This document shows, in pieces, positions 28,455-37,020 of a stretch of 64,000 bases of DNA. Position numbers and translations under genes: made by a program. Source of the DNA: Micromonospora inyonensis (GTDB lineage: Bacteria > Actinomycetota > Actinomycetes > Mycobacteriales > Micromonosporaceae). The notes below the pieces were generated by a model. That model had not been told where the DNA came from and ran no database searches. It was given only the letters and a program-made list of their open reading frames with translations. Location: contig NZ_FMHU01000001.1 of NCBI RefSeq assembly GCF_900091415.1, positions 2,852,001-2,916,000 on the forward strand, in the 5' to 3' direction. Position 1 is the stretch's first letter, and each line of letters starts with the position of its first letter.

Positions 28455-29399
28455 GTGACCACGCTCCTCGTCGCCTCCACCGGTGGCCACCTCGCCGAGC
28501 TGCACGACCTCGTACCCCGGCTCGGCGTGCAGGACGACTGCGTCTGGGTGACCTTCGACTCCCCGCAGAGCCGGTCGTTGCTCGACGGTGCGGAGGTCAT
28601 CCACGTTCCCCAGGCCACCAGCCGGGACCTGGTCGGCGCGGTACGCGACCTGGTGGCGGCCCGGCGGGTGCTGCGCGGTGGCCGGTTCAGCCAGGTGGTC
28701 AGCACTGGTGCCAGCGTCGCGGCCTCGTTCTTCCTCCCGGCGGTCCGGTCCAGAGTGGCCTGCCACTACATCGAGAGCGCAACCCGTACGACGGGCCCGT
28801 CGCTCACCGGCCGGATGGTCGCCCGGATGCCGGGGACCGGTCTGTACACCCAGTACCCCTCGTGGGCCGACGGTTGCTGGCGCTACGGCGGCTCCATCTT
28901 CGACGCCTACGTCGCCCGGGAGTCGGCCGCCAGTCGGCAGGTCTCCCGGGTCGTCGTCACCCTCGGCACCCAGAAGTTCGGGTTTCCCCGGCTGCTGGAG
29001 CGGCTGACGCGGATCATTCCCGCGTCGGCCGAGGTGCTGTGGCAGGTCGGGTCGACGCGGATTCCCCGGATGCCCGCCGACGCCCGCCCGCAGGTGCCCT
29101 TCGCCGAGATGCAGCAGGCGATGCGGGAGGCGGACGTGGTGGTCACCCACGCCGGGGTCGGTTCCGCGCTGACCGCGCTTCGGGCCGGCCAGCGCGCCAT
29201 CTACGTGCCCCGCCGCCGACGCTACGGCGAACACGTCGACGACCACCAGGTCGAGATGGCCCGGGAACTGGACCGCCGGGAGCTCGTCCTGGCCCGCGAG
29301 GCGGACCAGGTCAGCGAGGCGGACCTCCTCCTGGCCACCCGGTGGACGGTCTCCGCCCGGAAGGAGGTGGAGCCGTTTCGATGGACGAACCCGACCTGA
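28455..29399 (+). CDS. Glycosyltransferase, fused Alg14-Alg13 (PssD-PssE) type
   Basis: A 314-residue protein. The N-terminal half (starts MTTLLVASTGGHLAEL, then VSTGASVAASFFLPA) is like Alg14/PssD, the membrane-anchoring acceptor part. The C-terminal half (VVVTLGTQKFGFPRL, VVTHAGVGSALTALRAGQRAIYVPRRRRYGEHVDDHQ) is like Alg13/PssE, the UDP-sugar-binding GT28 part. Together they add the second sugar to a lipid-linked precursor in exopolysaccharide synthesis. In most bacteria these are two genes; here they are one. GTG 28455 is the start where homology begins. Confidence 0.82.
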   Translation: MTTLLVASTGGHLAELHDLVPRLGVQDDCVWVTFDSPQSRSLLDGAEVIHVPQATSRDLVGAVRDLVAARRVLRGGRFSQVVSTGASVAASFFLPAVRSRVACHYIESATRTTGPSLTGRMVARMPGTGLYTQYPSWADGCWRYGGSIFDAYVARESAASRQVSRVVVTLGTQKFGFPRLLERLTRIIPASAEVLWQVGSTRIPRMPADARPQVPFAEMQQAMREADVVVTHAGVGSALTALRAGQRAIYVPRRRRYGEHVDDHQVEMARELDRRELVLAREADQVSEADLLLATRWTVSARKEVEPFRWTNPT

Positions 29400-29515
29400 T
29401 GCCCGAACGGTCCGCGACGGCCGAGTTACGGCACGTACGGACCAGTCGGGTGATGCGCGCCGGTCACCGGCGCAGCAAGCTACGCCTGTATCACTTCATC
29501 CTTGGGGGCCGCCCA

Positions 29516-31492
29516 GTGTCACTCAGTACGTCAACCCGACCGGGCCGCAGTTCGGTCGCGGTCCGCTGGCTCGCCGCGCTCTCCGCGCCGGCCCTGGTCG
29601 CCACGCTCCTGGTGGCGACCCCCGGCGCGGCCACCGGCCTCACGCCGGTGGTCAGCACGCTCACCTCGGCGAACCCGTCCGACACCACCCCGCACGCGCA
29701 GAACGGCGACGTCAAGGCGTTCGCCGAGATCGGCGACACGATCTACGCGGGCGGCAGCTTCACCTCGGTCAAGAGCCCCGGTGCGGCGACCTGGACGGCG
29801 CGCAACTACCTCTTCGCGTACGACCGGGCGACCGGTGCGCTGAAGACCTCGTTCGCGCCGGTGCTGGACGGCGCGGTGCACGCGCTCGCGGTCAACCCGG
29901 ACGGCAAGCTGATCGCCGGCGGGAACTTCAAGACCGTCAACGGGGTGTCCCGGAAGAACCTGGTCGCCCTGGACCCGGCCACCGGCGCCACGGTGGGCTC
30001 CTGGGTCGGCCGCAGTGACGGTGGCCAGGTACGGCGCACCATCGTCCGGGGCAACCACCTGTACATCGCCGGTGCCTTCCACTGGGTCAACGGCACCTCC
30101 CACTCGCTGCTGGCCCGGCTCAACGCCACGACCGGCGCGATCGACCCGACCTTCCAGATCGACGCGTCGGTGGCCCGCACCAGCACCGAGCTGGTCTGGG
30201 GGCTGGACGTGTCGCCGGACAACGGCACGCTGGTCGCGGTCGGCAACTTCACCGTGGTGAACGGGCAGTCCCGGAACCAGGTGGTGATGGTCGAGCTGGA
30301 CGGCACCCCGGCGGTCGCCGACTGGAGCACCCAGCGCTACGTGCACCCCTGCTCCAGCGCGAGCTTCCCGTTCTACGCCCGGGACGTCGACTTCGCCGAC
30401 GGCGGCAGCTACTTCGTGATCGTCGCGGACGGCGGCCGGGCGAGCGGGGCGTACTGCGACACGATCGCCCGGTTCGAGACCGACACCCGGGGCAGCGCGA
30501 TCGACGGCACCTGGGTGAACCACACCGGCCACGACTCGGTGACCTCGGTCGAGGTGGCGGACAACGTGGTCTACGTCGCCGGGCACTTCCGCTGGCTGAA
30601 CAACACCAACGGCAACGACTCGGCCGGCCCGGGTGCGATCGACCGGTACGGCTACGGCGCGCTCGACCCGATCAACGGCATGCCGCTGGCCTGGAACCCG
30701 CAGCGCACCGGCGCACCGGCGGGCACCACCAACTGGGGTCCGATCGTCTGGGAGCTGTGGCGGGGCAGCACCGGTATCCACGCCGGCTTCGACAACGACG
30801 GCACCGGCGGCGAGTACCACGGCCGGATGGCCCTCTTCCCGCTGGCCGGCGGTCGCGTCGTCCCGGCGGTCAACGCGCCGCAGACCGTCCCCGGCTACCT
30901 CTACATCGGCGGTCGGGACGGCCAGCTGACCCGGGTGCCCTTCGACGGGGCGGCGACCCTCGGCACGCCGAGCGTGGTCAGCCAGCCGAACCTGACCGGT
31001 GCGGGCGCGGCGTTCGCCGTGCACAACAAGCTCTACTGGTCGAAGGTCGACGGTGGCCTGCAGACCACCAGCTCCCTGCACATCTCGACGTTCACCGGTG
31101 GCACGGTGGGCGCGTCCTGGCTCGGCAGCGGCTACAACGACTGGTACAACACGGCCACCATGAGCGGGGCGTTCTATCTGGACGGGCGGATGTACTACAC
31201 CAAGGCCGGGCAGAACACGCTGTACTACCGCTACCTGGAGCCGGACGGCTACACCATCGGCGCCTCCGAGTTCACCGTCCCGAGCCAGGGCGTCAGCTGG
31301 GGTTCGGTGCGGGGGATGACCTGGGCGGGGGGCCGGATCGTCTACGGCACCTACTCCCTGCTCGGCCCCGGCAACCTGTGGGCGGTGCCCTTCGACGGGA
31401 CGGCCGTGGACGGGGCCGCCGCGGTCCAGCTCGCCACGGGCACGCGTGACACGGACTGGGACAGCCCGACGCTGTTCTACGCCACGTCCTGA
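29516..31492 (+). CDS. Secreted beta-propeller-like (delta-60 repeat type) protein
   Basis: A 658-residue exported protein with a signal peptide (about residues 1-38, ending ATPGAATG). At least six repeated units follow, of the form G.TIYAGGSFTSV...NYLFAYDRATGALKTSF, typical of delta-60 / kelch-like propellers. The C-terminal part (YWSKVDGGLQTTSSLHISTFTGG) has further blades. It is probably cell-wall or matrix associated and might bind the polysaccharide; no catalytic residues are seen. GTG 29516 follows CTTGGGGGCC. Confidence 0.75.
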   Translation: MSLSTSTRPGRSSVAVRWLAALSAPALVATLLVATPGAATGLTPVVSTLTSANPSDTTPHAQNGDVKAFAEIGDTIYAGGSFTSVKSPGAATWTARNYLFAYDRATGALKTSFAPVLDGAVHALAVNPDGKLIAGGNFKTVNGVSRKNLVALDPATGATVGSWVGRSDGGQVRRTIVRGNHLYIAGAFHWVNGTSHSLLARLNATTGAIDPTFQIDASVARTSTELVWGLDVSPDNGTLVAVGNFTVVNGQSRNQVVMVELDGTPAVADWSTQRYVHPCSSASFPFYARDVDFADGGSYFVIVADGGRASGAYCDTIARFETDTRGSAIDGTWVNHTGHDSVTSVEVADNVVYVAGHFRWLNNTNGNDSAGPGAIDRYGYGALDPINGMPLAWNPQRTGAPAGTTNWGPIVWELWRGSTGIHAGFDNDGTGGEYHGRMALFPLAGGRVVPAVNAPQTVPGYLYIGGRDGQLTRVPFDGAATLGTPSVVSQPNLTGAGAAFAVHNKLYWSKVDGGLQTTSSLHISTFTGGTVGASWLGSGYNDWYNTATMSGAFYLDGRMYYTKAGQNTLYYRYLEPDGYTIGASEFTVPSQGVSWGSVRGMTWAGGRIVYGTYSLLGPGNLWAVPFDGTAVDGAAAVQLATGTRDTDWDSPTLFYATS

Positions 31493-31498
31493 CCATGT

Positions 31499-31521
31499 CC
31501 GGTGCGCCGCTGGCGCACCGG
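31499..31521 (+). terminator. Hairpin after the propeller gene
   Basis: A perfect 10-bp stem (CCGGTGCGCC / GGCGCACCGG) with a 3-nt loop lies 7 nt after the stop codon. It has no U tract. Confidence 0.5.
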
Positions 31522-31720
31522 CGGGACGACCGACGCACCCGGCCGGCCACCCCTCACGGCGGTGGCCGTCCGGGCGTCGGTAGGAGATCCGACCGAGTTC
31601 CGGATGACCGGGGGGCGGACCCGGGCCGGACCATCGACGACAATGGAGGAACGACCCTCCGCGAGTGCGGGTCGACCACCGGCTCCGTACGCCCCCGCCG
31701 CACCCCAGAGGACCTGTTTG

Positions 31721-33562
31721 ATGGACGCGACCGACGTCGCCAGACCACGCCCTGTCGGGCTGGCAGATCTCGCGCGGATCCCCCTGCGCCGCTGGCGCAC
31801 CGTGCTCGCCGCGATGGGACTGCTGCTGCTCCTGATCGTCGCCTACCTCGTCTTCATTCCGGCCGTCTACACCGCGACGACCGTGGTCGTGGTCCGGCCG
31901 GTGGTGACCGACCCGTTCTCGCTGCCCGCCGGGGGCGCCGACCGGGCGGTCAACATGACCGCCGAGACCGGCATCGCGACCAGCAACGACGTCATCGACC
32001 GGGTGGCCCAGATCACCGGTCGGGACGTCGAGGGCGTGGCCAACGCGCTGAAGGTGGAGACGCCGGTCGGCGGTCAGCTCCTGCGGTTCAGCTATGCGGG
32101 GGAGAGCGAGCGGGAGGCGGTCGCGGGGGCGAACGGGGCGGCCGAGACGTACCTCAGCCACCGCAAGGGGATGTACGAGGACCAGCGCGCCGCCGTGCTC
32201 AAGTCGTACGACGACACGATCGCGCTGGTGACCACGCAGCGGACCACCACCCAGCGGGCCCTGCCGGCGGAGGGGTCCACCAACGCCTCCCCCCGGACCA
32301 GCGCGCTGCTCGACCAGATCCGGGCCCTCAACGACCAGTTGGCGCAGCTCGCCGAGCAGCGTTCCAAGATCGCATCGGCGGACCTGAGCCCCGGCTCGGT
32401 CACCAGCGCCGCCCGTGCGCCGGTCCCCTCGAACCGGGACTCGGCCCCGATCTACGTCCTCGCCGGGCTGCTCGGCGGGGCGCTGCTCGGCACGCTGCTG
32501 GCCTTCGTCCGGGAGGCGGTCGACCGTCGGGTGCGCTCGGCCAACGAGGCTTCCGAGATAATCGGTGCGCCGCTGCTCGGCACGGTGCACCGGGGCAAGG
32601 GCGACGCCGCCACGTCCGACATGCGGTACCTCGCCCTGGCGCTGAACCGGTGGGTCGAGCGGCCGGCCCCGGTCCCGCTGGTGGTGCTCTCCAGCGACGA
32701 GGACGAGGGCCGGGCCCAGGTGAGCGCGGGGCTGGCCGCCGCCCTGGCCGAGGCCGGGCACGAGGTGCGGCTGGGCAGCTCCCCGGAGAGCCTGGAGCAG
32801 ATCCGGCCGGTCCTGCTCGCCGCCCAGCGGCGCGTCCCGCCGGCGGTCGCGGCCACCCGTCCCCAGCTCACCAAGCCTCCGGCCGCGGCGGTGGCGAAGG
32901 CGGCCGTCGAGGTCATCCCGAAACCGCGTGTCGCCGAGGGCATCAGCCCGTCCCGGTCGATGGACGACACGGTGCAGATCTCGGCGGTGCGTTCGTCCGG
33001 CCCGGCCGGCGGTTCCGGCGCGACGAGCGGTCCCGACGACACCGTGCAGATCACACCGGTGCGTTCGTCCCGGCCGGCGGGTGGCGTCCCGGCGGGGGGC
33101 AGCTCCGACGACACGGTGCTGATCACGCCGGTGCGCAAGCCCCGGCCCAGCCCGGGACCGGACGCCAAGAACGGCGGTGTGTACCGCTCCGGCACGGCGA
33201 ACGAGGCACCGAAGCCGGCCCCGGTGGCGGCGACCGCCGCGACCGCTGCGGCCACCCCGGCCACGCCGGGCACGCCGACCGGGCCGGGCGCCACCGACGA
33301 CCGGACGGTCCGCATCGGCACCGGTGTCGTCCGGCTCATCCGTGATCTCGACTCCGGCGACGACAAGGGGCTGGTGCTGCTCGACGCCCCGGCCGCCACC
33401 CGCGACGACCGTGGCGTGCGGATCGCCCGCGCCGGCCTCGCGGTGCTGGTGACCGCCCGGGACCGGACCCGCACGGCCCATCTGGGCCGGGTGGTCGAGC
33501 GGCTCCGTGCCGCCGGGGTGAACCCGGTCGGCTTCGTGTTGACGAGGGATGGACGTGACTGA
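31721..33562 (+). CDS. Wzz/chain-length-determinant-like membrane protein with 24-residue repeats
   Basis: A 613-residue protein. A first TM helix (about residues 28-50) is followed by a periplasmic Wzz-type region (VYTATTVVVVRP...), a coiled part and a second TM helix near 247-267. A long cytosolic domain includes a kinase-like region (PLVVLSSDEDEGRAQVSAGLAAALAEAG) that lacks an intact Walker A. Three tandem 24-residue units with DDTVQI(S/T)xVR begin at residues 414, 438 and 462, and a fourth relative (DDRTVRIGTGVVR) is near 525. Such proteins set polysaccharide chain length. The GT2 gene overlaps its 3' end by 14 nt. Confidence 0.75.
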   Translation: MDATDVARPRPVGLADLARIPLRRWRTVLAAMGLLLLLIVAYLVFIPAVYTATTVVVVRPVVTDPFSLPAGGADRAVNMTAETGIATSNDVIDRVAQITGRDVEGVANALKVETPVGGQLLRFSYAGESEREAVAGANGAAETYLSHRKGMYEDQRAAVLKSYDDTIALVTTQRTTTQRALPAEGSTNASPRTSALLDQIRALNDQLAQLAEQRSKIASADLSPGSVTSAARAPVPSNRDSAPIYVLAGLLGGALLGTLLAFVREAVDRRVRSANEASEIIGAPLLGTVHRGKGDAATSDMRYLALALNRWVERPAPVPLVVLSSDEDEGRAQVSAGLAAALAEAGHEVRLGSSPESLEQIRPVLLAAQRRVPPAVAATRPQLTKPPAAAVAKAAVEVIPKPRVAEGISPSRSMDDTVQISAVRSSGPAGGSGATSGPDDTVQITPVRSSRPAGGVPAGGSSDDTVLITPVRKPRPSPGPDAKNGGVYRSGTANEAPKPAPVAATAATAAATPATPGTPTGPGATDDRTVRIGTGVVRLIRDLDSGDDKGLVLLDAPAATRDDRGVRIARAGLAVLVTARDRTRTAHLGRVVERLRAAGVNPVGFVLTRDGRD

Positions 33563-34493
33563 CCGGGCACCGACCGACCAGACGTACCCGCGGGTGACCG
33601 CGGTGATCGCCACCCGGGACCGTCCCGGCCTGCTGGAGCGGGCCGTCCAGGCGGTGCTGGACCAGGACTACCCGGGCGAGATCGAGTGCGTGGTGGTCTA
33701 CGACCACTGCGACATCCGGCCGCTGGACGTCCGGCTGCCGGAGCACGGGCGGACGCTGAGCTACGTGAACAACACCCACCGGCAGGGGCTGCCCGGCGGG
33801 CGGAACACCGGCGCGGACGTGGCCACCGGCGAGCTGATCGCGTTCTGCGACGACGACGACCTCTGGCTCCCCGCCCGGCTGAGCCGGCAGGTGGAGCTGT
33901 TACGGCGGCGGCCGGACGCGGCGGCGGCGAGCTGCGGCATCCGGTTGCAGGGCCCCGGCATCGCCAAGGAACGCCGTCTCGACCGGGACGAGGTGGTCCT
34001 GGACGACTTCCTCGCCGACCGGGTGATGGAGGTGCACTCCAGCACGATGCTGGTCCGGCGGTCGACCTGGGACGCGATCGGCCCGGTGGACGAGGAGATC
34101 CCCGGCGGGTACGGCGAGGACTACGAGTGGCTGCTCCGGGTCGCCGCGCACGGGCCGGTGGTGATCGCCCCCGAGGTGCTGGTGGTGGTCGACTGGCACG
34201 GCGGGTCGTTCTTCTTCGGGCGCTGGGCGGTCATCGTCGAGGCGTCCCGTTACCTGCTCGCCAAGCACCCCGAGCTGGCCCGTAGCCGGACCGGCCTGGC
34301 CCGCATCCACGGCCAGATCGCCTTCGCGCTGGCCTCCGGGCACCGCCGGGGCGAGGCGCTGCGGGAGCTGGTCCGGGTGGTCCGGCTCAACCCGACCGAG
34401 AAGCGGGTCCTGGTGACCCTGCCGGTGGCGCTGGGCCTGGTCTCCGGGGAGCGGGTGCTGAGCCTGGCGCAGCGGCGGGGGCGGGGTGTCTGA
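33549..34493 (+). CDS. Family 2 glycosyltransferase
   Basis: A 314-residue GT-A fold enzyme. The N-terminus reads RVTAVIATRDRPGLLERAVQAVLDQDYPG, followed by GLPGGRNTGADVATGELIAFCDDDDLW with the DxD-type acidic metal site. The C-terminal part may contact the membrane but has no clear TM helix. It adds a sugar from a nucleotide donor to the growing glycan. It overlaps the Wzz-like gene by 14 nt and the flippase gene by 8 nt, so the three are translationally coupled. A TTA codon at 33900-33902 makes expression potentially bldA-dependent. Confidence 0.87.
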   Translation: MDVTDRAPTDQTYPRVTAVIATRDRPGLLERAVQAVLDQDYPGEIECVVVYDHCDIRPLDVRLPEHGRTLSYVNNTHRQGLPGGRNTGADVATGELIAFCDDDDLWLPARLSRQVELLRRRPDAAAASCGIRLQGPGIAKERRLDRDEVVLDDFLADRVMEVHSSTMLVRRSTWDAIGPVDEEIPGGYGEDYEWLLRVAAHGPVVIAPEVLVVVDWHGGSFFFGRWAVIVEASRYLLAKHPELARSRTGLARIHGQIAFALASGHRRGEALRELVRVVRLNPTEKRVLVTLPVALGLVSGERVLSLAQRRGRGV

Positions 34494-36075
34494 CCGACCC
34501 GACCGGGCCGCCGCCGGGGGAGAGGTCCGGCGCGGCACCCGTAACGGGGCGGTCGGGCTGGCCGGCGCGGCCGTCAACGGGCTGCTCGGCTTCGTGCTGA
34601 CCCTGGTGATCGTGCGGGGGTTCGGCCCCACCAATTCCGGGGCGATCTTCACCGCGATCGGCGTCGTCACGATCGTCGGCGTGCTCTGCTGCGCGGGCGC
34701 GGACACCGCCCTGGTCTGGTCGCTGCCCCGACGACGGCTGGGCCCCCGGGGGGACGCCGCCCGGCTGCTCCCGGTGGCGCTGGTGCCCACCCTGCTCGGG
34801 TCGACCGTGGTGGCCGTGGCCGGGGTGGCCCTGGCCGGACCGCTCGCCCCGGTCCTGTTCGACCGCCCCGGTGGCGACGGGCCGGCGCTGCTGCGGCTGG
34901 CGTTCGCCACCCTGCCGTTGACCGTGGCGATGACCGTCCTGGTCGCGGCGGTGCGCGCGGTGCGTCCGGTGACCGCCGTGGTGGCCGTCCAGTACGTGCT
35001 GGTGCCGTTGGCCCGGCCGGTGCTCGTGGCGGCGGCGGTGGTCGGCGGTGCCGGGGTGGTGCTGGCCTTCGGCGGATGGCTGTTCCCGGCCGCCCTGGCG
35101 GTGCTGGCCTGCGCGGCGATGCTGCTCGGTCCGCTCGGGCTGACCTCGGGTGCCGTGCTGCGGCCGGAGCGGGCCGACTGGCGGACGTTCTGGGGCTTCG
35201 CGCTGCCCCGCGCCGCGTCGGCGACCATCGACGCGAGCAGTCTCTGGCTCAGCGTGCTGCTCACCACGGCGCTGGCCGGGCAGGCGGACGCCGGTGTGCT
35301 CGGCGGGGTCGGCCGGTACGTGCTCGCCGGACTGCTGGTCATGCAGGGACTGCGAGTGGCGGTCGCGCCGCAGCTGTCCCGGCTGCTGGGGCAGGACCGG
35401 ACGGCCGAGGCCGCCGAGGTCTACCGCCGGACCACCATGATGATCATGGTGCTCTCCTGGCCGGCGTACCTCATCCTCGGCTTCTTCGCCCCGGGCTTCC
35501 TGAGCCTGTTCGGGCCGGAGTTCGGTGCGGGCGCGACCGCGATGACCGTGCTGGCCGGAGCGATGATGGTCAACTCCGGGGTCGGGATCGTGCAGACCAT
35601 GCTCCTGATGAGCGGCAACAGCGGCAGGCACCTGATGGCCGCCTCGACCGGCCTGGTGCTCAACGTCGGTCTCGCCGTGGTCCTGGTGCCCCGGCACGGC
35701 GTGCTGGGGGCGGCGGTCGCCTGGACGGTCGGCATCGTGGTGGAGAACCTGCTCGCGGCCCGCGCCGCCCGGATCGCGATCGGCCAGCCGCTGCTCACCG
35801 GTGCGCTGCTGAAGGCCGGGGCGCTGGCCGGCGCGGGCACGCTGGTGCTCGCCACCCTCGGTGCGACGGTGGCCGGCCGGGGCGTCGCGGGACTGGCCCT
35901 GACCGTGGCGCTGCTGGTGGTCGGCTGCGCCCTGCTGCTGCTCGACCGCCGGGTCCGCCGGGTGGTCCGGGCCGCGGCGGCGACCCTGCGGCCGACGCCC
36001 CGGCACCGGCAGGACGAGGGTTCACCCGACCGGGCGGCGGTGGCCGGCTCCGGCGGAACGAGAGGGATGCGATGA
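34486..36075 (+). CDS. Polysaccharide flippase-like (Wzx/MOP superfamily) membrane protein
   Basis: A 529-residue integral membrane protein with about 14 hydrophobic helices, starting TRNGAVGLAGAAVNGLLGFVLTLVIVRGFGPTNSGAIFTAIGVV. This matches the MATE-like/Wzx group that flips lipid-linked oligosaccharides across the membrane. The GTG start lies inside the end of the GT2 gene, and its stop overlaps the sulfotransferase ATG (ATGA). The exported substrate is presumably the product of the cluster. Confidence 0.85.
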   Translation: MSDRPDRAAAGGEVRRGTRNGAVGLAGAAVNGLLGFVLTLVIVRGFGPTNSGAIFTAIGVVTIVGVLCCAGADTALVWSLPRRRLGPRGDAARLLPVALVPTLLGSTVVAVAGVALAGPLAPVLFDRPGGDGPALLRLAFATLPLTVAMTVLVAAVRAVRPVTAVVAVQYVLVPLARPVLVAAAVVGGAGVVLAFGGWLFPAALAVLACAAMLLGPLGLTSGAVLRPERADWRTFWGFALPRAASATIDASSLWLSVLLTTALAGQADAGVLGGVGRYVLAGLLVMQGLRVAVAPQLSRLLGQDRTAEAAEVYRRTTMMIMVLSWPAYLILGFFAPGFLSLFGPEFGAGATAMTVLAGAMMVNSGVGIVQTMLLMSGNSGRHLMAASTGLVLNVGLAVVLVPRHGVLGAAVAWTVGIVVENLLAARAARIAIGQPLLTGALLKAGALAGAGTLVLATLGATVAGRGVAGLALTVALLVVGCALLLLDRRVRRVVRAAAATLRPTPRHRQDEGSPDRAAVAGSGGTRGMR

Positions 36076-36965
36076 CGATCCGGGACCGGGCCAAGAGCGT
36101 GCTGCCCACGGGGGTGCGGACGCGGGTACGCGGCTCACTGGTGCGCTACGGCGAGTGGACCAGCGACCAGCGTCCGCTGCCGGACTTCCTGATCGCCGGA
36201 ACGAAGCGGGGCGGGACCACCTCGCTCTGGCGGTACCTGCTGGAGCACCCCCTGGTGCCCCGGCTCTTCCCCGCGTGGAACACCAAGACCTCGCACTACT
36301 TCGAGGAGAACTGGGGCCGGGGCGAGGCGTGGTACCGCTCGCACTTCCCGACCCAGCGGCAGCGCCGCGCGCTGGAACGCAAGCACGGTGGGCCGACCCG
36401 GGTGGGGGAGGCCGCGCCGCTGTACATGTTCCACCCGCTCGCCCCGCAGCGGGTCGCCGACCTGCTCCCCGAGGTACGGCTGATCTTCCTGCTCCGCGAT
36501 CCGGTGGAGCGGGCGTACTCGCACTGGAAGGAGCGGCGTACCGAGGGGAAGGAGCCACTGGAGTTCGCCGAGGCGCTGGCGCGGGAGGAGGAGCGGACCG
36601 CCGGCGAGCGGGTGCGGCTGGTCGCGGAGCCGACGTACGTCAGCGAGGCGTACGACTGGTACACCTACCGGGCCCGGGGCCGTTACCTGGAACACCTCGA
36701 ACCCTGGCTGGACCGCTTCGACCGGGAGCAGATGCTCGTCCTGCCCAGCGAGACGCTCTACCGGGAGCCGGCCGCCACGTACGCCCGGGTGCTGGACTTC
36801 CTCGGCCTGCCGCCGCACCAGCTCGCCCGGTTCGAGGTGTTCAACGACCGGCGCAGCAGCGCGATGGACCCGGCGGTCCGGGCGGAGCTGAGCACGTACT
36901 TCGCCCCGTACAACGACGCGCTGGCCGAGCGGCTGGGCATGGGCTTCGACTGGTCGCGTCCGTGA
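36072..36965 (+). CDS. PAPS-dependent sulfotransferase
   Basis: A 297-residue sulfotransferase. The 5'-phosphosulfate-binding loop is in LIAGTKRGGTTSLWRYL near residue 40. The 3'-phosphate-binding motif is in IFLLRDPVERAYSHWKE near 140. It resembles heparan/carbohydrate sulfotransferases and probably sulfates a sugar of the cluster product, using PAPS made elsewhere. ATG 36072 overlaps the flippase stop. Sulfated extracellular glycans are uncommon in actinomycetes, so this gene is a useful marker of the product. Confidence 0.85.
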   Translation: MTIRDRAKSVLPTGVRTRVRGSLVRYGEWTSDQRPLPDFLIAGTKRGGTTSLWRYLLEHPLVPRLFPAWNTKTSHYFEENWGRGEAWYRSHFPTQRQRRALERKHGGPTRVGEAAPLYMFHPLAPQRVADLLPEVRLIFLLRDPVERAYSHWKERRTEGKEPLEFAEALAREEERTAGERVRLVAEPTYVSEAYDWYTYRARGRYLEHLEPWLDRFDREQMLVLPSETLYREPAATYARVLDFLGLPPHQLARFEVFNDRRSSAMDPAVRAELSTYFAPYNDALAERLGMGFDWSRP

Positions 36966-37008
36966 GTAGGCGGGCGTGTCACTGCCGATAAAACGGACAT
37001 AAGCCCTC

Positions 37009-37014
37009 TAAGTT
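37009..37014 (+). promoter_or_regulatory. -10 box for leaderless GH99-like gene
   Basis: TAAGTT lies 6 nt before the ATG at 37021, in an AT-rich stretch (GATAAAACGGACATAAG), with no ribosome site between. Confidence 0.4.
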
Positions 37015-37020
37015 GGGCGA

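Noticed and set aside
31503-31802. An 18-bp repeat TGCGCCGCTGGCGCACCG at 31503-31520 and 31785-31802
   Set aside because: The first copy is the terminator-like hairpin and the second is coding for LRRWRT; chance similarity in GC-rich DNA is likely.
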